DNA from: Bacillus pumilus
GTDB lineage: Bacteria; Bacillota; Bacilli; Bacillales; Bacillaceae
Assembly: GCF_009937765.1 (NCBI RefSeq)
Contig: NZ_CP047089.1
Coordinates: 1 to 64,000 of the forward strand
Direction of reading: 5' to 3'
DNA length: 64,000 bases
The position numbers and the translations under genes were made by a program. Below are positions 49,559 to 58,347 of this stretch, one piece after another. The notes under the pieces were generated by a model. The model worked only from the letters and a program-made list of their open reading frames with translations. It was not told the origin of the DNA and searched no databases. Each line of letters starts with the position of its first letter. The first letter of the stretch is position 1.

Positions 49559-51271
49559 ATGATACGTAAAAATTGTGAACCAGTTATACTAGTACCACCC
49601 AGTGAGGACATTGAATTATTCCCTTATCGTGTTCAAGGGAATCAGTTATTTAAATTTGATAAAAAAACGGAGGAATACAGATATATCTCCAAAGCAGCTA
49701 AAATGAAATCCATAGAACGCTGTTTAGAGACAGGCGAATTAAAAATGAAAATCAGTTTTTGGTCAATTGATTGTTGGATCATAATGGATATTGAAAGATC
49801 GGATTTAGATGGAAAAAACACAAAGAAATTTTTGAATCAAGGCATGGATATTATTGGTGATAAAAAGACAAAAGAAGTCTTTTCATTCCTTAGTGAGCAC
49901 GAGAAGAGCATTCATCCAAGATATTTCCATACAGGATTAGGATGGGATCGAATAAACGGATTTATGAACTATAAAAGCCATTCACTTATCGATAATAATG
50001 GAATTGAATCAAGGTATTCGGGTGAAATCAATTTACAACCAAAGGGATCTCTTGAAGGGTACGAAGATTTATTAAAAGAGTACGTTTTAGGACATGCTCC
50101 TCTCGAGCTAATGTTTTGCATAGGTCTCTCTGCTTCATTGTTAGGATTTCTTAATCAGTCAGGTGAATCATTATGGGATTGGTCGCTCATGTGTCACATC
50201 CATGGGTTCTCATCTACTGGCAAGACTACCGCTAGTATGCTTGCAGTATCACCTTTTGGTAATCCTAACAATAATCATCAAGGTCTTATCCGTTCTTTTA
50301 ATGGAACAAAAAATGCTCTCATCTCCTCGTTGACTGGCAACTTTGGAATGCCAATCGTCTTCGATGAAACAACGATGAATGAGATGGAAAGCAAGAAATT
50401 AAGCTCCCTTATTTATGAATTTTCACAAAATCAAGAGCGAACACGCCTTAATCAAGATTCCACCATGAAGAAAAGTGGCACGTGGTGTACAACGATTATA
50501 ACCACTGGAGAGCAATCCATTATTAATAGAGCAGAAAAAAATGCTGGGCTTCGGGTTCGATTGTTTGAATTTGAAGGGATCAACTGGTTTAAAGATGCCA
50601 ATCATGCAGAAAATGTGAAAAAGGCAGTGAAACAAAACTATGGATTCTTTGGAGAAGCATTTGCAAGACTCCTTAATCGTTATCCATCTATGGAATTGGA
50701 AGAGTTGCTAGAAAGAAATAAAGAAGAATTAAAAAAAGAGATGCCTGTTAGTCATTTAGTTGATCGCATTTCTGGAAAAATGTCTCTTATATTAACAACT
50801 GTTGATCTTTTAGAAAAAGGATTTGGATATAAATTATGTCGTGATCAGATTAAGAGTATGCTAATTGATCAAGAGAATAAATCTTGTGCAGATCGAAATA
50901 TTGGTGAAAATTTTCATAGACAGTTTATGGACCATGTCATTCAACATAGTAGAAAATATTATCAAAAAGGGTCTAGTGGAGGTGTCTCTGAAGTTTGGGG
51001 CACAATTGAATACGAAAAAGGTAAAACATACGTATACACTTTGTCCAACGTATTTAAAGAAGCTGTAACTCAATTGGGGTATCCAAATGACAAATTGGTA
51101 CTACATGCATTAAAAGAAAAAGGTGTGCTACATCACGAAAATAACAAACTGAAAATTCGTAAAAATATAAAGGGAGCGAGTAATCAATCAAAAAATGGTG
51201 TTTATACGATCTGTATTGTTTTTTCTGAGGATATTTTATCTTTAGAAAAGCCATATGAGAATTTTATATGA
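49559..51271 (+). CDS. Cch-like DUF927 ATPase/helicase
   Basis: 570 residues. The DUF927 ATPase core has Walker A HGFSSTGKTTASML (about 214-222) and Walker B MPIVFDETTM (about 265), followed by a C-terminal DNA-binding-like region. SCC elements encode a DUF927 protein (Cch) just upstream of their recombinases; this gene has the same type and place. In SCC it is thought to act as a replication helicase. GGAGGAAAC ribosome site. Confidence 0.85.
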   Translation: MIRKNCEPVILVPPSEDIELFPYRVQGNQLFKFDKKTEEYRYISKAAKMKSIERCLETGELKMKISFWSIDCWIIMDIERSDLDGKNTKKFLNQGMDIIGDKKTKEVFSFLSEHEKSIHPRYFHTGLGWDRINGFMNYKSHSLIDNNGIESRYSGEINLQPKGSLEGYEDLLKEYVLGHAPLELMFCIGLSASLLGFLNQSGESLWDWSLMCHIHGFSSTGKTTASMLAVSPFGNPNNNHQGLIRSFNGTKNALISSLTGNFGMPIVFDETTMNEMESKKLSSLIYEFSQNQERTRLNQDSTMKKSGTWCTTIITTGEQSIINRAEKNAGLRVRLFEFEGINWFKDANHAENVKKAVKQNYGFFGEAFARLLNRYPSMELEELLERNKEELKKEMPVSHLVDRISGKMSLILTTVDLLEKGFGYKLCRDQIKSMLIDQENKSCADRNIGENFHRQFMDHVIQHSRKYYQKGSSGGVSEVWGTIEYEKGKTYVYTLSNVFKEAVTQLGYPNDKLVLHALKEKGVLHHENNKLKIRKNIKGASNQSKNGVYTICIVFSEDILSLEKPYENFI

Positions 51272-51289
51272 GAAGCAGCAGGGGGGATT

Positions 51290-51304
51290 TTCCCCCATTC
51301 CCCC
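51290..51304. repeat. 15-bp inverted repeat, left copy
   Basis: TTCCCCCATTCCCCC, the exact reverse complement of 53216-53230; the two flank the recombinase region. Confidence 0.65.
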
Positions 51305-51367
51305 TTTTATTTAACTGAATGAATTAATATATTGTTCAAATATATATCATAAAAAAGGATGAGGATA

Positions 51368-51493
51368 ATGGATTTATTTTACGAAGATAAGAATAAAGAT
51401 TCTGATATTGTTATAGAAATGATGACTCATGTTGTAAGAGAAGCGATTAGTGATATTGACAAAGAATCAAAGAAAAGTGAGGAAGGAAGATGA
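51368..51493 (+). CDS. Small protein (41 aa) coupled to the recombinase
   Basis: MDLFYEDKNKDSDIVIEMM... ends with a stop overlapping the recombinase start (ATGA). It has an AGGATGAGGAT-like ribosome site. Acidic and helical. It could be a small recombinase accessory protein or a leader that controls recombinase translation; function unknown. Confidence 0.5.
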   Translation: MDLFYEDKNKDSDIVIEMMTHVVREAISDIDKESKKSEEGR

Positions 51494-53178
51494 ATAATTC
51501 GACAAGACCAATAATGGATCTAAATACGACATTAGAACGGAAAAAGGCTGCGTTATATGTGAGAGTATCAACAACAGAACAAGCTGAGGAAGGGTATAGC
51601 ATTGAAGAACAGATTAGAGTTTTGAAAGAAATGTGTGATCGTGAAGGATATGAGGTATTCAAAATTTATGATGATAGAGGTATAAGTGGCAAATCAATAA
51701 AAGGCAGACCTGCATTACAGCAATTACTTAGAGATGCAAATGAACATGCCTTTGATATGGTTCTTGTTTGGAAAATGAATCGATTTTCAAGGAAAACGTT
51801 AGATTTGTTAACTATCGTTGATTTGTTAAAGAAGAAGCATATTTCATTTCGTTCTTTAACAGAGCGTCATGAAACCGAAACGCCATCTGGTGTTATGCAA
51901 TTCCAAATGATGGCGATTATAGCCGAGTTTGAAAGAGCGAACATAGCAGAGAACGTAAAGATGGGAATGATTGCAAGAGCAAGAGAAGGATCATGGAACG
52001 GTGGACAGGTTCTTGGCTACGATGTGGTTGGTCATTTTGATGATAACCGTAAAAGAAAACAATCTAAATTGGTCATTAATGAGGAAGAAGCGTCAATAGT
52101 AAGAGAAATATTTCACATGTATAACACAGGTCATGGCTATAAATCTATTGCTAATCATTTGAATAAAAAAGGTTTCACAACTAAAAAGAATAAATCATTT
52201 TCAATATCAGCGATAAAAACAATTTTAACAAATCCATTATATGTAGGCATGATTCGTTTTAATGTAAGAAGAGATTGGGAAGAAAAGAGACGCAATAATA
52301 TTAATCCTCATCCAGTCATAGAGAAAGGCAAACATCAGCCAATCATTACCGAAGAAACATGGGAAAAGACAAAATCTATTATGAAAAGTAAATCGGGAAA
52401 ACCAAATCGAATCCATAATGGCAAATTCCCTTTAACGGGCATTATGAAATGTCCTGTTTGCGGATCAGGAATGGTTATAGGAAGAACAACCAATAAGAGA
52501 AAAGATGGAACAAAAAGAATATTAGAATATTATGTTTGTGGTGCGTGGAAGAATAAAGGGTCTACTGTATGTCAATCAAATGGAGTGCGTGCTGATTATG
52601 CAGACAAATATGTTTTGAATCAGATTTCTAAAGTGGCGAATAATGAGAAGGTTATTAATGCTATTCTTTCTAAACTCAATAATAGTGAAAAGAATGAAAT
52701 GCCTGAATTAGAGAAACAATATAGACAGTTGAAAATTGATCTATCAAACCTGCAATCAAAGAAACAAAAAGTAATTGGGATTTACGAGGACGGGACAATT
52801 ACTAAATTAGATTTGCAAAATCGATTGAAAATCATCAATTCTGAACAAGAAAAGCTAGAGGAAAGAATGCGCCTCATTACAGAGAAGTTAGGTGAAAGCC
52901 AAACGAAACCAATAGATTATAATGTTGTAGCAGCCATAATGAAAGAGTTTCATACGAGATTAAAAAAACAATTGACCAACGAACAAATGAAACAGTTAAT
53001 GAGGTTGATGATTGATCAAATCACAATATCTGATAAAAGGGAAATTGAAAGTATTCAAATAACGTTGAATCATCGAGTCTTAAAATATTTTCATAACGAA
53101 AAAGGAGTAGCGGAGTCATCCAATGAGGATGATTTTGCTACTCCTTTTTCTATTTGTTTTGATATCTGTCATTTGTGA
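51490..53178 (+). CDS. Large serine recombinase, Ccr-like
   Basis: 562 residues: resolvase domain with catalytic Ser27 in YVRVSTTEQ and MNRFSRKTLD, FERANIAENVKMG, then the recombinase domain (about 180-290), a zinc-ribbon region (CPVCGSGM ... CGAWKNKGSTVC), and a long coiled coil (about 400-470). Length fits CcrC/CcrB-type recombinases. It presumably integrates and excises the element at rlmH. A terminator hairpin lies inside the last codons. Confidence 0.85.
   Translation: MNNSTRPIMDLNTTLERKKAALYVRVSTTEQAEEGYSIEEQIRVLKEMCDREGYEVFKIYDDRGISGKSIKGRPALQQLLRDANEHAFDMVLVWKMNRFSRKTLDLLTIVDLLKKKHISFRSLTERHETETPSGVMQFQMMAIIAEFERANIAENVKMGMIARAREGSWNGGQVLGYDVVGHFDDNRKRKQSKLVINEEEASIVREIFHMYNTGHGYKSIANHLNKKGFTTKKNKSFSISAIKTILTNPLYVGMIRFNVRRDWEEKRRNNINPHPVIEKGKHQPIITEETWEKTKSIMKSKSGKPNRIHNGKFPLTGIMKCPVCGSGMVIGRTTNKRKDGTKRILEYYVCGAWKNKGSTVCQSNGVRADYADKYVLNQISKVANNEKVINAILSKLNNSEKNEMPELEKQYRQLKIDLSNLQSKKQKVIGIYEDGTITKLDLQNRLKIINSEQEKLEERMRLITEKLGESQTKPIDYNVVAAIMKEFHTRLKKQLTNEQMKQLMRLMIDQITISDKREIESIQITLNHRVLKYFHNEKGVAESSNEDDFATPFSICFDICHL
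53099..53150 (+). terminator. Terminator inside the recombinase 3' end
   Basis: AAAAAGGAGTAGC/GCTACTCCTTTTT stem overlapping the last codons of the recombinase. Confidence 0.7.
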
Positions 53179-53215
53179 GAGGAAGTGATGTTTGAAGGTA
53201 TGTTTCAGAATCATA

Positions 53216-53230
53216 GGGGGAATGGGGGAA
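53216..53230. repeat. 15-bp inverted repeat, right copy
   Basis: GGGGGAATGGGGGAA, the exact reverse complement of 51290-51304. Confidence 0.65.
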
Positions 53231-53329
53231 TTTTAAACAGTCTAATGATTTTTTGGAATGGACATGTTGTGTCCATGTATTTGGTTATAGTAAAAAACAA
53301 CCAACATAATTGCAGAAAAGGTGTATGTG

Positions 53330-54028
53330 TTGAAATTTGAAAGAAACAAAACTAATCGGATGCTGTTCTTGTATGAAAAACTTTTAAACAAAGAAGTGAT
53401 TAAAAAGCAAGTTGAATCAGATCGTTTTCAAGTGACGCTCAAGACGATACAAAGAGACGTTGCTGATCTGAAATATTATATTGAAAGGTTTCATTATCAA
53501 TTAGAACTCATCTATGATCGGCGTTTAGGAGGCTATACTCTATCAATAAACGAGAGTATGCAATTACATAAAGGTGAAATGATGGCTCTCTTTAAAATTG
53601 TGTTAGACAGTAGCAGCTTAACATCAAATGAATCAAGAAAATTATTAGAAAAGATTCTCTTCTCAATCCCTATCCAAGATCAACAAACAACTCAATTTTT
53701 TTCAAGGTACTTGCATGAATGTGATACTGAAAAAGATGCAACGTCAGTATTGAACACCTTAAAATTGTTGACTGAGGCAATTGAAAAGAAAAAATGGATA
53801 CAATTATTAAGCTCAGAAAAGGGAAAGATAGTCTTTGCACCAGTAGATATTCTATTACACCAAAACTCTTTCTATCTTACAGGATTTTTGAAAGAAAAAA
53901 TAACAAAAGAGCGTTTACCAAATGTTTTTCTCATACAGAAGGAGATGAAGATTGATGTATTATCGGAAAAATTTCAGGTTCCTTCTCATTTTAGAGTTGA
54001 TGGAGAAATGCTAAAGAAAATGATTTAG
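53330..54028 (+). CDS. WYL-domain transcriptional regulator
   Basis: About 232 residues. N-terminal helix-turn-helix region (VTLKTIQRDVADLKYYI) of the YafY/DeoR-like HTH_11 type and a C-terminal WYL-like region. WYL regulators sense ligands or nucleic acids and often control defence or mobile-element genes. TTG at 53330 has the best spacing after AAAAGG; GTG starts at 53327 and 53321 are also possible. It precedes the ecsC- and flgG-like genes. Confidence 0.7.
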   Translation: MKFERNKTNRMLFLYEKLLNKEVIKKQVESDRFQVTLKTIQRDVADLKYYIERFHYQLELIYDRRLGGYTLSINESMQLHKGEMMALFKIVLDSSSLTSNESRKLLEKILFSIPIQDQQTTQFFSRYLHECDTEKDATSVLNTLKLLTEAIEKKKWIQLLSSEKGKIVFAPVDILLHQNSFYLTGFLKEKITKERLPNVFLIQKEMKIDVLSEKFQVPSHFRVDGEMLKKMI

Positions 54029-54049
54029 ATATAGAAAGGTGTAAATTCT

Positions 54050-54715
54050 ATGGGGAAAGAATTAACTCAACACAAAATGGTGCAGCTACTTGACTGGTGT
54101 TTTGAGAAATCATTGAATGGTTTTTCAACCTCACTTTCTGCAAAGCAGTTAGCGGAAGATTATTTGAAAAAGCATCGATCTAGAGAAGATGCAGTAAGCG
54201 CTTTAATACGTTGGCAGACCGCAAAAGTCGGTGCAACTGGGTTTTTAACTGGTGTGGGTGGTGTAATGACTCTGCCTGTTGCTGTCCCAACAGATATGGT
54301 AACTAATTTATATAATCAAATTCGTATGATTGCGTGTATTGCTTATTTAAGAGGATACGACTTGCAAGACGATAAAGTGAAAACATTTGTATACATTTGT
54401 TTAATTGGAAAGAGTGGAATAGAACTAATCGAAAAATTGAGTTTAACTATAGGAGGAAAATTGGTTGTAACTACAATACACAAAGTCCCTAGACAACTAC
54501 TAGTGAAGATTAATCAAAAAGTTGGTTTTAGACTTGTAACAAAGTTCGGATCAAAAGGTGCTGTTAACTTAATTAAACTTGTCCCAATTGCTGGTGGTGT
54601 GATTAATGGTTCGTTTAATGCTAGTGGAAATATGATCATTGCAAAGGTAGCAAAAGAAGTATTTGTTCCTTTTGACACATTACGAGAAAAAGCAGAGGGG
54701 GAAGAGACGTGTTAA
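54050..54715 (+). CDS. EcsC-like protein
   Basis: 221 residues with the glycine-rich region TGFLTGVGGVMTLPVAVPTD, as in EcsC-family proteins, plus hydrophobic helices that suggest membrane association. Its 3' end overlaps the flgG-like start by 7 bp. The family is of unknown function. Confidence 0.65.
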   Translation: MGKELTQHKMVQLLDWCFEKSLNGFSTSLSAKQLAEDYLKKHRSREDAVSALIRWQTAKVGATGFLTGVGGVMTLPVAVPTDMVTNLYNQIRMIACIAYLRGYDLQDDKVKTFVYICLIGKSGIELIEKLSLTIGGKLVVTTIHKVPRQLLVKINQKVGFRLVTKFGSKGAVNLIKLVPIAGGVINGSFNASGNMIIAKVAKEVFVPFDTLREKAEGEETC

Positions 54716-55575
54716 GGTCAATGTATTCTGGTGTTTCTGGTTTAAAAGCCTTTCAAACAAAAATTGATGTTATAAGTAATAATGTTGCCAATGTAAACAC
54801 TGTATCTTATAAGAAAGATCAGGTTACTTTTAAAGATATGCTGAGCCAAACACTGGAAACTGCTTCATTAAACAAGAATTCTAAACAAGTTGGATTAGGT
54901 GTATCTGTAGGTGCAATTCATACTAAACAGGCTCCAAACAGTCTTGAAACCACGGGAAGAACACTAGATGTATCGATCCAAGGAGAAGGGTATTTTATCG
55001 TTCAAAAAGGAGCTGATGATACAAGAACATTTACAAGAGCAGGTAACTTCTATATTGGAGCTGATGGTGTACTTGTGAATCAAGATGGTGTTCCGATTAA
55101 AGGATTAGCTAGAAATAATCAAACAGGTGAAATATTGCCACCATTTAATAACACGATTCTTCTAGAATCTATTATGATTCCAAAGCCATCTGATTGGGAT
55201 GCTACTTCTGGAGAGGAACGCCCAAATGTTAATATTCAATCAATTGGGAAAGATGGAACGGTTTATTATACGATTGTCGGTGATGAAGGTACATTAAGAG
55301 AAGCAGGACCTATTGTTCTAGCAACCTTCAATAATCCAGCAGGACTGGACAAGATCGGTGGAAACCTATATCGTAAAACTGCAAGTTCTGGTGATGAGCA
55401 ATATGATCCAAATGATGATAGCAAATTGAGATCAGGTACATTAGAAATGTCTAATGTAGATTTATCGGATGAGATGACCGAGATGATTATCTCTCAACGG
55501 GGGTTTCAATCAAACGCAAGAACACTGACAACCTCTGATGATGTATTGGCTGAACTTATGCAGCTTAAGAGATGA
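54709..55575 (+). CDS. flgG: Second FlgG-like flagellar rod/hook protein
   Basis: 288 residues. N terminus MLRSMYSGVSGLKAFQTK, ISNNVANVNTVSYKK, and C terminus VDLSDEMTEMIISQRGFQSN are the conserved ends of FlgG-type axial proteins. The length (FlgG is about 264) and the AT-rich sequence suggest an acquired copy separate from the chromosomal flagellar operon, and it is uncoupled from any other fla/che gene. GTG start after AGGGGGAAG. Whether it is assembled into flagella is not known. Confidence 0.8.
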   Translation: MLRSMYSGVSGLKAFQTKIDVISNNVANVNTVSYKKDQVTFKDMLSQTLETASLNKNSKQVGLGVSVGAIHTKQAPNSLETTGRTLDVSIQGEGYFIVQKGADDTRTFTRAGNFYIGADGVLVNQDGVPIKGLARNNQTGEILPPFNNTILLESIMIPKPSDWDATSGEERPNVNIQSIGKDGTVYYTIVGDEGTLREAGPIVLATFNNPAGLDKIGGNLYRKTASSGDEQYDPNDDSKLRSGTLEMSNVDLSDEMTEMIISQRGFQSNARTLTTSDDVLAELMQLKR

Positions 55576-55620
55576 TGTGAAGTAGGACAAAGTCGAATCC
55601 AGTGAAAACCTAAAAGTCAC

Positions 55621-55653
55621 AAAAGGCTGCACAGCTTTAGCGTGTGGCTTTTT
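55621..55653 (+). terminator. Probable terminator after the flgG-like gene
   Basis: Imperfect GGCTGCACAGC/GCGTGTGGC stem with a T-run. Confidence 0.5.
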
Positions 55654-55746
55654 GCTATTTTTGTTAATGAACTCGAAATATTTCCAATTAATAGATAGAG
55701 ATGGTAAAATAATACATGTGAATTAAATAAAGGGTGGTGACTTTCC

Positions 55747-57339
55747 CTGAATAAAATACTTGATGCAAAAGCACTTACAAAAGCCATGGATACAAGAGCA
55801 AAACACTATCAGGAACTTCGCGAACAAATGGTCGATTTAAAAAAGGCATTACAAGGTGTCGCAAACCTCGGTGATGACTTCACTGGGAAAGGTGCAGATA
55901 ACATTAAAAGCTTTTATAAAGAGCTTGCTGGAAATGTAGACATGTTTATTAGCTTCATTGATAAGCAAAAAGCCTTTCATGAAGGTGTTTCTGGGACACT
56001 GGATGATACAAACTTTGGCGGCGATACCTTTGTAGAAGAGCACTTTTTAGACAATGCAGTACATATGGGTATCAAGAATGCCAAAAGCATTGTGAAGGAT
56101 CAAAAAAAGGCACTCACAACGATTTTTCAAGACATAGACGACCTCATTTCTCTAGAGGTATTTGATAGTCAAACCTTTGATGAAAAAATAGAAGATGCGG
56201 AAGATGAACGAAAAAAGACGGTCAAAGAACTGGGAGAGCTTGATCAAAATTTAAAAGATGAATATGCTTTGTCAGAGACGGAGCAACAAGCTACAATGGC
56301 ATTGTACGCTGAAATGATGAATGCAACAAATGACGGAAAAGCGATTTCGCCTATGAATTTTGACAAGAAAGCGTATCAAAATAGCGACATCTACAAGGCA
56401 AAAAGCGATATTGAGAAGCAAACTTCTGAATATCTCAAAATCAAAAAAGAACAAGAAGAAGCCCGAGAGATCGCAAAGGAACAAGAAGCCCTCGCCAACC
56501 GTCCTTGGTATGAAAAAGCTCTCGATTACGGTGGAAATATCGTTAATGAACTGACAGGTGTGAACGATGCAAAACGTGCCGCAACAGGCGTTGATCCAAT
56601 CACGGGCGAGAAGCTCACCGCTGGACAGCGTGTCGCGGCAGGTGGAATGGCAGCAGCGGGTTATATCCCTATAGTCGGTTGGGCAGGACGCATTTTCAAA
56701 GGGGGAAAAGCTGTCTATAAAACCACCCAAGCCACATCAGCCGCAGTCAGGGCAGTTGACATCTACAAGACGTCCCAAAAGTCATTTGATGCCTTAAAAA
56801 CATCTCAAAAAGGTTTATATGGCCTCACCGCCACAAACGGATTCAGCGAAGCTATTACGGGCCGAGATATGTTTGGAAACAAGGTTTCAAAAGAACAGCA
56901 GGAAGCGAGTATGAATGCAGCACTTGCAAGGATTTTGCCGTTTGGGGTGAGAGGGATTCCGGGGAAAATAGGGATTAAGGGGAATGCTCCAGTACCTACA
57001 AAGCCAAATGGTGGTACTAACCCTAAAGATTTTGTTAGTCCACATTCTGAAAAACATATGTATGACTCAAGTAGACCGTCAACTCCTAATAGGTCTCAAT
57101 ATGGTAAAGATGTAGATGTTTCTAAGTTAAGGGAAGAAACAATGGTTAATCCTGATAAGGCTTATTCAAACTGGCCAAATCCTAATAATCCGAATCCCAA
57201 TAAAATAACCAAGTATTATAAAGAATTTGATGGGAATATCAGTACACCTGATACACCAACTGGGAGTCATAGGGTATTTGAAAACTTAGATGATCCAACA
57301 AGAAGTTCACACTTCCCTTACGTTCCAAGAAATAAATAG
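55747..57339 (+). CDS. LXG-domain polymorphic toxin
   Basis: 530 residues if begun at CTG (55747); an in-frame stop at 55738 and the typical LXG opening (KILDAKALTKAMDTRAKHY) before the first ATG at 55786 support this start. The N-terminal LXG domain (about 1-200) targets type VII secretion; a middle region with GERVAA-like helices and GYIPIVGWAGR leads to a toxin tip (about 430-530) of more AT-rich DNA. The tip has conserved His/Arg (HMYDSSRPS, GSHRVFENLDDPTRSSHFP), suggestive of a nuclease fold that I cannot name. Confidence 0.8.
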   Translation: MNKILDAKALTKAMDTRAKHYQELREQMVDLKKALQGVANLGDDFTGKGADNIKSFYKELAGNVDMFISFIDKQKAFHEGVSGTLDDTNFGGDTFVEEHFLDNAVHMGIKNAKSIVKDQKKALTTIFQDIDDLISLEVFDSQTFDEKIEDAEDERKKTVKELGELDQNLKDEYALSETEQQATMALYAEMMNATNDGKAISPMNFDKKAYQNSDIYKAKSDIEKQTSEYLKIKKEQEEAREIAKEQEALANRPWYEKALDYGGNIVNELTGVNDAKRAATGVDPITGEKLTAGQRVAAGGMAAAGYIPIVGWAGRIFKGGKAVYKTTQATSAAVRAVDIYKTSQKSFDALKTSQKGLYGLTATNGFSEAITGRDMFGNKVSKEQQEASMNAALARILPFGVRGIPGKIGIKGNAPVPTKPNGGTNPKDFVSPHSEKHMYDSSRPSTPNRSQYGKDVDVSKLREETMVNPDKAYSNWPNPNNPNPNKITKYYKEFDGNISTPDTPTGSHRVFENLDDPTRSSHFPYVPRNK

Positions 57340-57354
57340 AGAGAAGGTGATTAC

Positions 57355-57861
57355 ATGAGTGACTTACTATACCATGCATATTTTCCCGAGAGTCATGAGT
57401 TTCATGTTTCACAGCAGGAAGTCATGAACAGTGGCATTAAATATTCTACGAAGTCAAATCATAGATATAGTAATGGTGGAAGAGTGAAATTAGAGAGAAC
57501 AGAAAACTTAAGACCTTCGGATATTCCTAAATGGATTAATTTCAAAGAAGCAATAGGCGCTGATATAATTAATCGTTTTTCCGAGTCTTTTTGTTTCCCT
57601 ATATTTACGGACAAGATATTTGTATTTGATAGTGAAATTTCACTTTCTATTTATGATCAAGCATTCTATGAAGATATGAAAGAGTTTGATGAGGAAGCTT
57701 TAAATTTTGATACTGGAGAAACGATTGATTATTGGATTGAGCAGTACTGGAAAAGTATGGTCCCGCTCAAAGATTATTTGAAAAAAAGACCTTATCCAAA
57801 GCCAGAGGTATTAATATTTGAACCTGTACCGAAGGAAATCATTAGTTTTTGTGAAGAGTGA
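57355..57861 (+). CDS. Probable immunity protein to the LXG toxin
   Basis: 168 residues, acidic, no signal peptide, starting 15 bp after the toxin stop. Position and composition fit a cognate immunity gene of a polymorphic toxin. No family recognised. Low GC like the toxin tip, as expected for a paired module exchanged by recombination. Confidence 0.65.
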   Translation: MSDLLYHAYFPESHEFHVSQQEVMNSGIKYSTKSNHRYSNGGRVKLERTENLRPSDIPKWINFKEAIGADIINRFSESFCFPIFTDKIFVFDSEISLSIYDQAFYEDMKEFDEEALNFDTGETIDYWIEQYWKSMVPLKDYLKKRPYPKPEVLIFEPVPKEIISFCEE

Positions 57862-57919
57862 TAAGCACTTTCTAATTTAAGTGTAGTTCTAGAGATCTTC
57901 TAACATAAAATAATTTTAG

Positions 57920-57956
57920 AACCTTGGTAGAGGTTAGTCTCCACCAAGGTTTTTTA
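57920..57956 (+). terminator. Terminator after the immunity gene
   Basis: AACCTTGGT/ACCAAGGTT stem followed by six T. Confidence 0.85.
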
Positions 57957-57985
57957 ATAACCTCATTTAAAGGCATTACGGTGAG

Positions 57986-58010
57986 CCTTATCATAAGTAG
58001 ATGAGGTTTT
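57986..58010 (+). repeat. att direct repeat 2
   Basis: CCTTATCATAAGTAGATGAG plus GTTTT; compared with repeat 1 it differs by one base (TAG for TAA). In frame it reads EPYHK stop, i.e. a relic of an rlmH end. Confidence 0.75.
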
Positions 58011-58104
58011 CCAATTGAGTGTTTATTTAATAAAAGTATAAGTACCTCTGGGGATGCTGTAGGGAGGATTACTTTTGACTTAAGTAAGTTAATTAATTAA
58101 GGTT

Positions 58105-58260
58105 TCGGTTGCTTTCCGCAGAGCAACAGTCCGCCTTCTCGGAGAAACAAGGTGCATGTATGATTCTCCTACTCTCGGTTGTTCTTTAGGATTCTCAAGG
58201 CATCACCCCTCATTCTGCGACAGAGCAGTGTTACTATAAACCAGCACTTACGGTAAAGAA
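58105..58260. other. Structured, GC-richer intergenic segment
   Basis: The stretch contains GTTGCT/AGCAAC and TTCTC/GAGAA hairpins and is less AT-rich than its surroundings (58011-58347 has no supported gene). It might be an RNA element or remnant coding sequence, better seen on the minus strand. Confidence 0.3.
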
Positions 58261-58347
58261 CCAAAAAATTTTAAATGGAAAGTAATGTATAATAAACTAT
58301 AATTAAAGATTATAATATTGTTATATCTAAACTTCGGAGGACAAGAA

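Larger units (their letters stand above)
44948..58010. mobile_element. SCC-like integrative element (segment A)
   Basis: The element lies between att repeats 1 and 2. It carries a serine recombinase, a Cch-like DUF927 ATPase, RadC-like and DUF1643-like genes, an EcoRV-like R-M pair and cargo genes. Integration at the rlmH 3' end by a Ccr-type serine recombinase is the defining feature of SCC elements. The AT-rich base use of its central genes contrasts with the core. The boundaries are inferred from the repeats. Confidence 0.7.
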
